The translations under genes and the position numbers were made by a program. The notes under the pieces are model-generated. The model saw only the letters and a program-made list of their open reading frames with translations. It did no database searches and was not told the origin of the DNA. Positions 25,863 to 43,182 of a stretch of 64,000 nucleotides of DNA are shown piece after piece. Positions within the stretch are counted from its first letter, which is position 1; each line of letters starts with the position of its first letter. Source of the DNA: Erpobdella octoculata (Eukaryota; Annelida; Clitellata; Hirudinida; Erpobdellidae); the NCBI GenBank assembly GCA_963978895.1, contig OZ022238.1, positions 34,563,270 through 34,627,269 of the forward strand. The letters are read 5' to 3'.

Positions 25863-25905
<43 letters not shown>
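25219..25905 (-). mobile_element. Helitron, non-autonomous, with both ends
   Basis: On the minus strand it starts TCTATATATATA (from 25905) and ends with the hairpin region GGGAAACGCCGGGTACACCG and CTAG (25222-25219). Host A lies before and T after on the plus strand, the A/T target preference of Helitrons. Inside are the GC-rich CCCGCTCCCGG-type minisatellite and, at 25404-25455, TTAGGG-like repeats. No Rep/helicase is present. Confidence 0.8.
25404..25455 (+). repeat. Degenerate TTAGGG-type repeats
   Basis: Several copies of GGGTTAG with variants (GGTTAGGGTTAGGG, GTGGTTAGGTTTAGGG) within the Helitron. Confidence 0.8.
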
Positions 25906-26084
25906 TTGCAGGAAATCATTTATTTTGACAAGTTGAGGGGGTTAGGGAAAGGTTCGTAACGACTACTCAGACTAATGCAGACAGTGTAAGTGTAGTAGTA
26001 GAGTAAACTGTAGGCCAGCCCAAACCCGTCAAAGTATTACATATATTGACATTGTGGGTGATGTTTCTTATATAGATGAGGTTA

Positions 26085-26215
26085 AATTTGGAGAATAGCA
26101 TAATAAATTATTTCCGGTGTTTTTAATATTTTCATTCTAATAATTATATACTCATAAACACAATAAGATTACCAATTTAATGATCCAAATAGTTTATTTA
26201 TTTTTTATCAAAACC
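26085..26215 (+). repeat. Partial copy of the TIR element found at 18526
   Basis: Shares GGAGAATAG, TTATTTCCGGTGTTTTTAAT, TTACCAATTTAATGATCCAA and TAGTTTATTTATT with the terminal region of 18526-19241. Only one end is present. Confidence 0.6.
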
Positions 26216-26716
26216 ATTACCAAATGCCCGATAATGGAGCGTTTTTTCACCCGATTATTTGACATGCGCTAACACCAATAGCTTCAGGCCCACTCCATCT
26301 TAATTGACTCCTACTTCAAGTAGGTGATACTGGGATTGCCAGATTATTTCCTTTTCTTTCACCTGCAAAAACCGCAGGTAGTTGAAAGTAAGAGTGAAGT
26401 GACCCGAATAGCTAGTTATCATATCGCCGTACTAATTGGGTTTTACCATATAATGAAAAATCATTTGAACAAATTTTTAAAAAATTTTTGCATATTAATA
26501 ATATGGCATTTCAATCCTCTCTGACCCGACATCTGATTAACTTTTATCAGTTGTCTGCCAAGAGAACTAACATATAGTCTACAATCTACATCAAATGTTG
26601 TCATGTGGTATTTCCTCACAATGTGAATTGATGAATGTAATATTTTTCAATTTAATGATACTTCATATGAAACTCATAGAAATCATTTATTTCTAATAAA
26701 TTTTGTCTTTTAACAG

Positions 26717-29700
26717 TGAACTTTCAGATGAATTAACAATATTACAAGAAATATTCTTGGATGACATATCTATTAAAGATTCAAAGTAAGTTAAAATAAA
26801 TTTTCTTTGTTCTGCTTTATGTTTTTAGTACATTTTAAAAGATTCAAAATGCCAGTGGTTGCTGGAGTAGTCACAATTTTATTGAATCAGGCTACTAAGC
26901 AAACATTTTGAAAAAGTTTTTTGTTATTAGTTTGAATTAAGACTACATAACAAGTTTTGATGATGTCTATCATGAGTATAATTTAAGCAAAAGTTTGAAA
27001 AAAAGTCAATTTTTGAACAATTCTTTATTTTTTTAAAACAAACAACCCTTATAATCTATTAGCAAAAGTGTTAGAAATTTACTTAAATGGATTGTTTTTT
27101 TTAAATGTTATTGTTTGTTATTTATTAGATATTTTTATTCGCAAAAAGATATCCATAAATAAAATGAAACACAGAGGACTTGGATCAAATGCAATAAAGC
27201 ATTCATAGCAGTTGTAACTAGCAGTATTTTCCCAGGTCAGACCCAAGGGAATTTCTTCCAGCTAAAAGGGAATGTCTAAATATGATTGTCCAATAAGTGA
27301 ATTTCATATCTTTTGAATTCAGACAAAAACAATGAAGAATTAATGAGATGTGGTATTTTAGAATAGAAGTGAGCTCCAAGGCCTCTTAAAGACAACAGTT
27401 TCAAGGTAGCTCGGGTCTGTTCGGCTTTTATGAACAGTTTCAACGTAGCTCGGGTCTGTTCGACTTTTATGACAAAGAGAGTAGAATGTCAGGTGATCGT
27501 ACCATTTAATTTAATTTAAAAATGAGGGTGGTAACAAACACTTATGAAGTCTCTATATATAGAGATAGCAACTTGAATGAGATTGAGTTGAAAAACATTT
27601 AATATATTGTAGGAATGGGACAGATCCGACAATTTGAGATCCGCGGATCCGAATCTTGATACTGGATCCGTACGGATCCGAATCCAAGTAGCAAGCATTT
27701 AAAATTAATTAAATGCCTAAACTAAATGCATGTATGTTGCTATCAGCTAAAGCATATTTTTGCTGACAGCATAGCAGTTCTATTACTAATATTAAACAAA
27801 GTTACAAATAGCAGCAGTTTTCTAAATTTATTTAAATCACATGTCTATATTTATAAATTTTATTTAGAACCTTTTAAAATCTACTTTCAGTAATTTAATA
27901 TATTTTATAAAATTTTTATAATCATTCATAAGTTTATAAGTAGAGAGAGAAAGTTACGCATCCATTTATTCATATAAATATGGGTACGAGTAGTCCACGA
28001 GTTTTAAAAAGGATAATAATTTTGGAACCGTTTCAACCGAATCTTCGGTGATGGATTTGGCGGATCCTAATCTTTTCCGAACCCACGGATTCGCACCCGA
28101 ATCTGGATTCGGAACCGTCGCATTCCTATTATATTGTTTTTGGCAAACAACAATTGAGTATGAGACATTAGTTGCAGGTGGAATGATTCGGAAGTTAAAA
28201 AAACTAATAGGAAAAAATTCCTAGAAAAAGAAGCAACTTCTTGACAGAGTTCTTGTATTGTCAAAAACCTGCCAAAAAGTAGATAATAATTTCTGATAAC
28301 ACCCTTTATATTGGCAGGAAAGTTGCTCTAGGATTGTTTTTAAAAATGACCAAATATGAGAGAAAGAATAAATTTCCTCCATACCACACATCTGGAGAGA
28401 CTTAAGCTATCCTTTGGCATCCAATCAACGCCTTTATCCTGGATAAAATCATATTTGTCAGAACGATCTTACACTGTCAGTTTTTGCGGTGCTATGTCAC
28501 AAGTTGACACTGTCTATTGTGGTGTACCACGAGGATCTGTCCTTGGACCACTATTTTTCATTTTATTTACTGCTGACATTGAAAAAATAATTCAGTCATT
28601 TGGCTTATCTGTATATTTATACGCCGATGACACTCAATAGTATCGTAGCAGCAGACCAGTTGATGCAGCCACCCTTAAAAAAAACAGCCGAGTCAGTACG
28701 ACAGGTGGCACAGTGGATGGCCTCCAACAGGCTTCAACTGAATGCTGGCAAAACTGAATGTATGTGGTGTGCCACGACGCGTCGACAGCTCATTCTTGAC
28801 TGCTGCCCAATTGACCTAGGTGGTTCAACTGTCACTCCATTCCTTATGGTGCGGGACCTTGGTGTGCTGCTCAGTTCAGACATGTTCATGACTGGTCACG
28901 TGGGCAAGGTGGTCGGAGAGTAATAGCACTGCTATTACAACCTGCGACAACTCAAGACGATGCATACCAGTATCGGTTGCGTTGTCACTGGTTAATAGCT
29001 TTGTTGTCTCAAAAATCGACTATTGCAACGCTCTGCTCGCTGATCAACCTGACTATGTCCTCTGTCGCTTTCAGTCAGTACTCAACACTGCAGCGAGACT
29101 CGTTTTTGGTCTGAAGAAATTTGACCACACCTCGGATATCATGCGTGACAAACTTCATTGGTTAATGGCTCGAAAGCGTGTGGAATTTAAGCTGTGTTTG
29201 CTGGTTTTCAAGGCCATGCATGGACTCGCGCCTGAATATATCACGTCGATGTGCTTGCCCGTCAGTTCAGTTGAATCCCGTCGGCGATTGCGTTCTGCGA
29301 CCGCTGGAGACCTGGTCGTGCCTGCGACGACTACCAAGTTTGGACAACAGGCCTTTTCTGTCGCCGCTTTTAAAGCATGGAACTGTCTTCCCATATCTAT
29401 TCGTTTTTCTTGTTCTGTTGAGGCTTTTAAAAAAGCTCTTAAAACTCATCTGTTCATTAAGTCTTATAACTAAACTTTTTTTATTATTTTATTTATTTAG
29501 TTTTTTATTTTTTTTGTGTTTATCCGAGGTTTTTGACGTTTTGTACAGCGCTCTTGTGATGACTATTTCATTGTACTGCGCTATATAAATTATGCATGTT
29601 ATTATTATTATTATTATTATTATTACATCTACATGTATGACACAAAACAATCCTGGAGCAACTTTCCTGCCAATATAAAGCGTGTAGCTCACCTTACAAT

Positions 29701-32700
29701 TAAGTAAAAAAGTGTCTGCTCTATCAAGTTACTTTCCTGCTGTATTCAAGATACTATAAAATTATTGCAAGATCATGGCAAGAATCTGTTGTTGTGGTAG
29801 AAAAAAACACCAGATATCTTCACAGCATGTTTTGCAGTGGTGATGGTCGCATCGAGGATGACCACGGACAGATGGATAAATAATGCTTTCTTTGATAACG
29901 AGTAGATCGAAAGTACATTTAGAAAGCCGAGGTGATGCCGCATTCCACCTCTTTTATTGTTTTTTATTTATTAAAAAAGTGTTTGCAAAACATGTACTAT
30001 TCCAATATTTGTTAGATGTTTCAATATTACTTTAATTTTGAGTTTATCATTATTTTTTTGATATCCAGTGAAGGCATTTGTCACATTCAGCTTCAAATAC
30101 AGCCAGCAACAGGTGAACATGTGGACAGAAAATTGGTGTCTGTAATGCTCGAAGTGACTTTATTTAAAGATGTAAAAACTATTTATGTTTATTTAAATAT
30201 TTTCATAAATATTTTTTAACAAATTCTCACATTAAAAACGATAGGTTTATTATTTTTAATACGATAGGTTTATTATTTTTAATTTTGTATATTCGGCATT
30301 ATTATTTTTTTAATGTTTCCACAGTATCCTTATTCTCTTCCAAGAGTTGTCTTATGCAGTCCGAAAGGATTATCTGATGAACACTTAGATGAGTAAGCCC
30401 TTGATTGAATTTTTAAATATTATACTTCAACAACATTCTAACAAGCTTATATTTACAGACTCCAGTCTAGTCTGAATTCTCTGGCTATGAACCATGTTGG
30501 CTGCCCAATGATATATGATCTTATTGAGGTAAGTAAAACTTAACTTATAGCAACATAATTTATGTCACCAGACCAAACTGCAATTATGATTTGGTGTGTG
30601 ATTTTTGATGTAACAATTCTGTGTTTGTTAAAGTTCGAATTTGGTAGTTGCTTAGGTTTTGGGCTCGGTTATGTAATTTTTAAGTTTGATGATAATACTC
30701 GAAGTGTAGATATGGTCATCCAATAGATCTTAAACAAGTTCTGAATAGATGAGGTTATTCGGGATGAGTCCATCATCCATCGGACGCATGTGACCCAATC
30801 ATCTATTAATGACAGAAGAGTGTGGTCATGATAAGAATTCCAGTTTGTTTAAGCACCTTAGTTTGTCATCCGTTTCCTCCATGTGATCTCGAGTTTGCAT
30901 TTGAGACAGCGCATATGAAAAGTGCTTAACATGCAAGCATGGTACATAGAGATCTTGGATGAACCATCTCTTCTGACTAGATTAAATGCTTTAGTGAGTT
31001 CTATATAGGCCAGAAAGAGGTGCCTGTGCTGTTCTCTGCGCTTCTGCGGCTTGCTTGGCTGAGAAGAAGATTACAGTCGCTTCTGTCACCTTTGCTCTTA
31101 TATAGAATTATGATGTTGGGATCTCTCATGTCCTAGAGCACAGTACTAAAACACTAACAGAAAAGGGGATCATCGCAACTGATCCCAGGACAACTGATCC
31201 CAGGACTACTGATCCCAGGACAACTGATCCCACGGACAACTGACCCCACGGACAACTGATCCCATAGACAACTGATCCCATATCTGCATCATTCAAAATT
31301 ATTTAAATGAAACCTGCTGATTAACTCCTGCCATAGTTGTGCTTAAATTAAGTCACATTTTCTCAAATAACTATTTAAATCCATGACAGAAATAAATAAA
31401 AAATTGTAACATGAATAAATAAATAGTCATGTTACTTATCTAAGATAAAATCCAAATAAAACTAGCAAAGTATGGTTTACAAATCCCAGTCTTCTTTCTA
31501 TTACGGGATTGAAAATTTGTCAATCCCCGGGTTTAGGGATTGAGATTGAGTTTTGTGATGCAATTTAACATAGACTCTTAGTCATTTATTTTATTGACCA
31601 ATGACTTTTAACCGGTAACTAGAGCTTCCTGACGCTCTGAAGTAAGGCTGGAGTGTCCTGTCCGGGTGCAAATTTATATGGAAAATCATTGATTTCCTCT
31701 TTCCATGCAGCTAATGAATCCATGAGAAAGGACTAGCCAGTACGTCAAGGCACCAGCAATGTCACAGGAGTTGTCAAACGAAGCAGTCGTTTTAGTCACT
31801 CTTAATTTACTGTTAGGGTTCACTCCCTTAGCAGTTCACGCAGTTTTGTGTTACAAGTCAACAGATTAAGGTATGACTTATACATAGCAGTAGGGATGTC
31901 ACGGGTACCTGAACCCGAGTTCGGTACTACCCGGTCTTTTTCTGATACCCGAACTCAAACCCGAAAGTGTGAAAATTTAATACCCGAACCCGAAAATGTG
32001 AAAACTTGATACCCGAACCCGAAAATGAGAAAACTTGATACTCGAACCCGAAAATGTGAAAACTTGATACCCGAACCCGAAAATTTATAAGCCTAATACC
32101 CGAACTCGGAGTTCTGAACAAATAAATCTTTAAAAGCTGTGTCTTAGAGATTAATAAATTACAAGTTTTGTTGACATAACATATTATACTAATCGCGAGC
32201 GTATTATCACCTTTGCATAACAAATAACACAAATACGTCATTTTATTAGTGATTGTGTAAACTAGACCATTAATCCGTTTGATTATCAGGCCGGACCGAG
32301 CCGTGAACGAACTAAAATAATTAAGCCTCCTTTGGTTGAAGAAATCGCGGATAGCCATGACTCTAAACTTTTTACTTCAGTTATATAACCTTATATTTAT
32401 TCATTCATATACTCAAAGTTTTTCTGATATAACAAAGACCCTTTGTTATAAAGATAATCTTGCATAATCCTAAACTTTAACTGGAAAAGTCTATAAATGA
32501 TCTATGCACCACAGTCATTTTATTGGCAAATATGTAAGCTAGGACACTAATCCGCCTGATTACCCGACCGGACCGAGCCGCGAAAAAAAAAAAAATTACA
32601 ATAATTTAAGAGGTAACGTATTATACTAATCGCAAGCCATGCAAGTTTTGTATTATCACCTTTGCATAACAAATAACACAAATAGGTCATTTTATTGGTG

Positions 32701-33883
32701 AGTGTGTAAGCTAGACCACTAATCCGCCTGATTATCTGGCCGGACCGAGCCACGAACGAACTAAAATAATTAAGCCTCCTTCGACCAAAGAAATCACATT
32801 ATTTGGAAAGCTAAAAAAATAACTTGTTAGAGTTTATTCAATACATGTAATGTCTATTGCATGAATTGATTGCTCTCGTTTGTATATGTATATACACTAG
32901 GTAAATTTAAAATCAATCCAGGAATTTGAAATCATAAGCCAGTACCCGAACCCGGTTTTTGGAAAACTACAAACCCGAAAACCTGAGTTTCACAAACCCG
33001 AACCCGAAAACTCGAGTTTTACAAACCCGAACCCGAAAACTCTAGTTTCACAAACCCGAACCCGAAAACTCTAGTTTCACAAACCCGAACCCGAAAACTC
33101 CAAAAAGTACTACCCGTGACATCCCTACATAGCAGACAACTGGTAGGATTTTGTAGGTCTGTTTAGCTTGGCTGTGTCGCATTATTGCTTTGAATTGGTT
33201 TGAGGTGCATGTTCAACTTAACAGAAATTGTATTTCATTATTTAAATTCCAGCACATCAGAGAAAGTCTGACAAACAACAATGTTCCATCAACTCAATGC
33301 ATGATATGCTTAGATGCATTCTGCTCTTCATCATCAGATATAATGAAAACATCATGTTATCATTACTTTCATCAAGGCTGCTTTTTTCGGTACTATCATT
33401 TTATAAAACGCGAACAAGACATATCAGAAAGTGAGGGCAATTTTGAGGTGAGTACTTGTTTTTATATGAAATAATAGTAGAGATATAATACAGCATAATA
33501 CAAACTGAAAGTGAGTTGTTTTTACTAGAGTAATGTGTTCCTAAAGGATTATGGATTATGCTTTAAGATGATCATGATTTAGGATTATGCTTCAAAATGA
33601 TATTTTGATTTACTTTTTTAAAATAATTTTTTATAAAATCCAGGTATGTTGTCCTGTATGCCGTTCTATAATTGATGATGATTTTAAAGACAAAGCTGCT
33701 ACACTTCCGAAATATGAAGATGATGTTAATTTCAAATACAAACCAACAAAAGAAATTTTGCAGATTCGACAAGACATGCAAGTTATATTTTTTAAACAGA
33801 AACAGCAAGGTGGTATAATTGATTTAGAAGAAGAAAGAAACAAGTTTCTAATTACTACACAGCCAGTTGATAAGAACACATAA
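26717..33883 (+). CDS. RNF25: RNF25-like E3 ubiquitin ligase (RWD + RING), first exon not found
   Basis: Six exons join in phase with GT/AG borders: 26717-26785, 30069-30171, 30325-30392, 30459-30528, 33253-33447 and 33644-33883 (TAA). The RWD domain covers exons 1-4 (ELSDELTILQEIFLDD, LEVTLFKD, YPYSLPRVVLCSPKGLSDEH). The RING follows in exons 5-6: CMICLD, then CYHYFHQGC, then CPVCR, with the loop between them split by an intron at E-V. The final segment has GGIIDLEEERNKF, which matches RNF25 closely. RNF25 is known as an E3 ligase acting on stalled ribosomes; that function is inferred from the family. The visible exons give 247 aa and end at DKNT, so the long disordered tail of the vertebrate protein is missing. 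Exon 1 begins in phase 2, so a short upstream exon with the start codon must exist; I could not identify it. AATAAA is at 33920. Confidence 0.88.
27610..28128. mobile_element. hAT-type element in RNF25 intron
   Basis: Ends TAGGAATGGGAC and (inverted) TAGGAATGCGAC, with subterminal GGATCCG repeats. The flanks ATATATTG (27602-27609) and TTATATTG (28129-28136) look like an 8-bp target duplication with one mismatch. No transposase. Confidence 0.75.
28301..29683. repeat. 40-bp inverted repeats enclosing a LINE
   Basis: 28301-28340 and 29644-29683 are inverted copies with 38 of 40 bases matching (core TATATTGGCAGGAAAGTTGC). They closely frame the LINE fragment and may be the ends of a DNA transposon. 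Confidence 0.75.
28343..29640 (+). pseudogene. Non-LTR retrotransposon (CR1/L2/Jockey-like), 5'-truncated RT
   Basis: The RT portion starts within the fingers/palm: LERLKLSFGI, WIKSYLSERS, GVPRGSVLGPL, then YADDTQ near 28610-28640. A stop/frameshift follows at about 28640 and another near 28921. The C-terminal part (28982-29473) contains NTAARLVFG, HWLMARKRVEFK and AFKKALKTHLF, a typical tail of this group. An (ATT)n tract at 29598-29625 is the likely 3' tail. The ORF1 and endonuclease regions are absent. It lies in intron 1 of the RNF25 gene, same orientation. Confidence 0.8.
30690..31150 (-). pseudogene. LINE reverse-transcriptase fragment
   Basis: On the minus strand around 31085-30955 the frame reads REQHRHLFLAYIELTKAFNL followed by VRRDG, which is the RT motif around the first catalytic Asp (here a Glu-Leu-Thr variant, as in many eroded copies). 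The surrounding sequence has many stops. It sits in RNF25 intron 4, antisense. Confidence 0.6.
31165..31280 (+). repeat. 15-bp minisatellite
   Basis: About seven tandem units of GGACAACTGATCCCA with variants such as GGACTACTG, ACGGACAACTGACCCC and ATAGACAAC. Confidence 0.85.
31891..33127. mobile_element. hAT-type element in RNF25 intron 4
   Basis: Ends TAGGGATGTCACGGGTA at 31891 and TACCCGTGACATCCCTA at 33127. A perfect 8-bp target duplication, CATAGCAG, lies at 31883-31890 and 33128-33135. Subterminal arrays of AACCCGAAAA-type repeats are present on both sides. Two related internal blocks (32200-32360 and 32640-32800) contain CGGACCGAGCC. Short minus-strand open frames (e.g. 31927-32358) do not look like an intact transposase. 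Confidence 0.9.
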
Positions 33884-34469
33884 TAACTATATTTTTCAAT
33901 TTATTTTTTTGATTGTGTTAATAAAATATTTTTGTTAAGTTTCTTATGGTGATGGGGTGCAAAATGGTTACCATGTTTATTATGAAATTTTAAGGTCACC
34001 AGTTTTGGGCACACCCAGCTCGCTGACACCTCTACCTCGATTTCCCCATGATATTTCTCATGATATGTCTTTTTGTGCCAGACCATTGAGGGGACCATGT
34101 GATATGCCAGAATTGTCCACTTCTGCCGACCCGCCACAATACGTTTTTTTATTGTATCAAAAATACATGCAATCAAAAAATGAAAGTACAAAAATAATTG
34201 AATAAACCTGAAATGGGCAATGTCCCGCTAGACAGGTAACCTAGTGAGAATAACAATTTAATTCATGTAAAGCAGCACAAAGTCGGACAAGTGTTTTGCA
34301 ATGAGTATCTGCTTGGTTAATCTTTTAAAGGGTTCAGTTCTTGTGGTCCCTTTAAGCTAACGGAGAGAGGAATTTATTATACAAGATCTATAACTTGAAA
34401 TTAATCTAGTAGTATGAGGGAAAATTTTGAAAAACCACGAGAAAGCAAATTTTGATGGTATCTGTACGC

Positions 34470-34730
34470 AAACAACAGCGACTGGAGAAAAGGTTATTGC
34501 GTAACAAAATTCAAATTTTTGTAACAAAGTTTGAAAGTTTCAAGCAGCTTTGAGCAAATCTATTTGACGTTTTGGGCTAAAAAGGAGTTAGTAGAGAGTG
34601 GAAAAAAGAAAAGGAGCAGGATTGGGAAAGGAAGCGGGAACGGGAAAGCGACCGGAAACGGGAGGGTTACAGAAGCTAGAGATAAAAACGATAGAAAAAA
34701 CCCCGAGCAACGCCGGGTAAACCCTGCTAA
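34470..34730 (+). mobile_element. Helitron 3' fragment ending CTAA
   Basis: Contains ATTTGACGTTTTGGGCTAAA, the GGGAAAGCGACCGG minisatellite unit, and the terminal hairpin region CCCCGAGCAACGCCGGGTAA followed by CTAA (34727-34730) and a T. The upstream part resembles 15370-15480. The 5' end was not found. Confidence 0.65.
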
Positions 34731-35842
34731 TAACAAATAATAACAACAAACGAAGTTATATGTTACTGCCATTCACTAAATATTTCAAATTTTGAAAACC
34801 CCACGTGTGAATACAAGTCTTAGTTATACGATGCATAAGGATAGGCTTAGTGAACGTTGACCTTGTTAATCGACGTGATCAGCGCTCCAGATTCAGTCAT
34901 TAAGTCAGTGAGGCCGGGAGATTATATAATTAAACGCTGTGTGTGTTTGCTCTCACTTGCAGACATAAAGGGGCACTATGGAATTATATATACATCTTTA
35001 ATATAAAATCTCTTGGTTTACCGCAAATTTTTGAATTGACAGGTTAGTGAATTTTTGTCCCTAAAATATTTTCTCATTTGATTTAAAAAAAAAATTATAT
35101 TCTGTTACACCAAATTTTTAATTTAAACCTACCCCTGATTTATCCAGTCCAAAGAAAACTATGATAGACCTACATTTAACCCATTTTATATAATTTATCA
35201 AGTCTCTTTATTGTCTTCACTCCAGGTTCCACTGAAAATAATGAAATTACCGTTGGTTCTACTTCTTTAGCTATTAAAATTTTTTAAAATCTTATTCACT
35301 ATTTATTTTTTGTTTTATGAACCAAATAACGAGATTCACCACATGGATGTAAGAAAGTGGTTGAGAAATTATACATTAAAATTAATCGTGTTTTGTTGTT
35401 CAGATCAGTCAAACCATACGGATAATCAAATCATGTATGAAAGTTACATAATAAAGTTTATTTCAACATTATTTTTTCCATAAGTTTTAAAATTTTCACG
35501 TTTTTCCCTATGTATAGAATACTCTTCTTATTTGAGGCAGTGGATACTTTTCTAAGCAGGAATAAGTGTAGCTTTTTCTGAAAAACACCAGATTATGGAT
35601 TTAATGGAAAATAAAAAGCAGTAATCATAATAATCTACAGTTCAAACAAGATGATCACCTCTGACATCTGGATAAAACACATCTTTGAGGGTCTTTAAAG
35701 ATGCTCAATGTTGATGGCTGTTTCCAGTCATTAAAACATTCAGTGAGAGAAACATCCTGAAAGTACATCTTAATTTTATTAAACTGCAAAATGGTTTATT
35801 TATCCTCTATATAAAAGTTTGGTTAAATTTAAAACATTTATT
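34731..35842. other. Intergenic, no feature recognised
   Basis: AT-rich; no ORF or repeat ends. It includes the 3' flank of the minus-strand gene. Confidence 0.4.
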
Positions 35843-39869
<4,027 letters not shown>

Positions 39870-40319
39870 CTGTAAACAGTTATCTTAAATGTCTTGTAAA
39901 AGTAAATGGTGGCAAAACTCTGATGAAATCCAATACAACATTATAAGTAATGTTTTCTGAAAAAGAATAAAAATTATGTACCAGAGCTCAGAGAAAACAT
40001 AATTTGTAAATGGACCCAAGATAAAATAAGTATTTTTTAAAAATTGTGTTAAATCTTATGAAAAAAAACTTTTACACATCACTAAAAAGATATAACTAAA
40101 CATTTTTTTTGAAAGATTTGGTATACCAATGTATTTGTTACATATCTGCACAATGCTACCTAGTTTAATAATTATTCTTTATCTTAACTTAAGACCAAGT
40201 AAACTTTTAAGTTCGTATTTTATCTGAGAGGGCAAGAAACTAGTCAACTTTTCCTGGCGAGATATAAAATTAGTGAAAGAAAGAGGTTCAAAAAATGGTA
40301 GGTAGAATTATTTTTATTT

Positions 40320-40740
40320 TTTTGTTAGATTTAAAAGTTTTGACATATATTTTTGGTTAAGATTTAGTCATTCAATAACAGTGTTTTTGTAACAACTTTT
40401 TAGCAGAACAGTATAGTTTGTTAAGACAGCTCATGAGTTTCTTTGAATATTGTGAATAATTATCAAAGTTGGACCTATCTTTTTGTAAAAAAGACCTTGA
40501 TGTAGACAGTTGTGAGAGAATCAACATCGCATCAGTACCTCTAGCAGGGTGAAGTTCCACAAGTTCACTGATTTTATTTTGGCACAGAAAATAATTGAAC
40601 TTTATTCCATTGCTGATACACAATTTAATACTCTACTCTACACACACAAAAAGGACTCCAATAAGCATTGAATCATCACTAGATTAAGTAAAGTTAAAAT
40701 TAAAAAGTTATATATTAAACTCTAGGTAAAAAAAATTTAA
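40320..40740 (-). repeat. Sequence duplicated at 59940-60233, with a minus-strand open frame
   Basis: The outer parts (TTGTTAGATTTAAAAGTTTTG..., GATTTAGTCATTCAATAACA, and GCATTGAATCATCACTAG) recur at 59.95-60.23 kb. The middle holds an open frame 40623-40372 on the minus strand (ELVELHPARGTDAMLILSQL ... KKLLQKHCY), which is missing from the other copy. Unknown protein; it may be the last exon of a gene whose other exons are not visible. Confidence 0.4.
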
Positions 40741-41670
40741 TTTTGAAAAATAAGAAAGGAAATTGCCCCCTGATCCCCAATTTACTTGCCTGCAATCTTT
40801 ACCCACTTAAGTTAAATGTAATTACAATATAAGAAAAACTTTCTTATTTAAATTTCACTACTACGTGTCAATTTAAGTAAAAACGATTGTTAGTTTTTGT
40901 AGTTGATGTATTTATTATTTATTCAGATCATTATTATTTTATTGAAATTAAGAATGGATTAACTAACTAACATGTTTACTAATATGACAGTGAAAGGCCT
41001 CCTCTTCCAGGTACTGTGACCCTCCAGAAAAATGTGGCTGGCTATGTGGTTGAGTCTATAGTCTATACCTACTAGTAGTACTAGTCAAAATTCTATAATA
41101 TACATTTATAAATCTATAAAATTGATAAAATACCAAATTTTCTCGGGGACAGGGCAAAAGTTTGTCCGGAAGTAGCTGAACTTTCTGCCTATATTCTTAT
41201 CAGTCTTATTTTAACTAACAACTAATTAACCACCTAGATAAAAAAAAAAGAGCACCCACTGGCACTGGTGCTGGTGAAACGTAGCAGTCGTAGTATTGTA
41301 TTACTATATTACTAGTTATTAATGTAACCTACTTAAAACCTTCTCGATTATAACTAATACTGAAAATTCTATTATTTTTGTTAAAATGTTTTATTGTCAG
41401 ACTTTATGCAGTCTTTAAAAACGAATAGGCTACACGTCTTAATCTTGACTGTTTCTAATGTCAACAACTTGCAGAGCAGCATAAACTTTTTAATTTTTAA
41501 AAGTAAAAAGTTTTATTCAATAAATCCTTATTATTTATATAGCGCTATTTCCGTGACTAGTGGGCCGGCTAACTGCTGCATCGTGCAAACGCTATTGACA
41601 AGCAAATAATTACATATTTGTAATCAGAAAAAATATGCTTGAATGAATAAAGAATGAAGAAAACAAGAAA

Positions 41671-41783
41671 AAAATAGATGAATAATTAAATTTTGAGTGA
41701 GTAAACCTACGGAAACGAGTGCCTCAAGTCCGTGTCTTTTTCTGCTGGTCTACTCACTCAAAATTTAATTATTCATCTATTTT
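41671..41783. repeat. Perfect 33-bp inverted repeat (hairpin)
   Basis: Arms 41671-41703 and 41751-41783 are perfectly complementary (left arm ends TTTGAGTGAGTA, right arm starts TACTCACTCAAA) with a 47-base spacer. Confidence 0.95.
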
Positions 41784-41851
41784 TACTAGTCTTATATTAA
41801 CTTGCTTTGTCAGATTAATCGGACTGAAACACACACACACACATACATATA

Positions 41852-42855
<1,004 letters not shown>

Positions 42856-42946
<91 letters not shown>
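42856..42946. repeat. (TA)n microsatellite
   Basis: TA tract between the Helitron 3' end and the LTR of gypsy element 3; it continues after the 3' LTR at 48223, so the retrotransposon inserted into it. Confidence 0.95.
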
Positions 42947-42949
<3 letters not shown>

Positions 42950-43152
42950 TATATCTATGGTTTATAATCGAGGCTGATAAACCTCAGAAGATTCATAACT
43001 AAGAAAGATCAGAAAAAATATACAGGAGTGTTTACATAACTTCAATCAACCAGTCTTAATTACAGTTACTAAGATACAAGTTTTATTTGATTAAGTGTGT
43101 ATTTCTTCTAAGTAATAAAGGACCATTTTCAAAGAACCTGAATATTATAACA
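42947..43152 (+). repeat. 5' LTR of gypsy element 3
   Basis: Starts TTTTATATCTATGG and ends ATTATAACA; the exact first base is ambiguous by a few T because of the adjacent TA tract. Confidence 0.9.
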
Positions 43153-43182
43153 ACTGGTGTCAGAAGCAGGATACTTTTGGAA

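Noticed and set aside
33957..34205. 82-codon frame after the RNF25 stop as a separate gene
   Set aside because: It starts after the RNF25 polyadenylation signal, lacks a domain and has a minus-strand frame of similar length.
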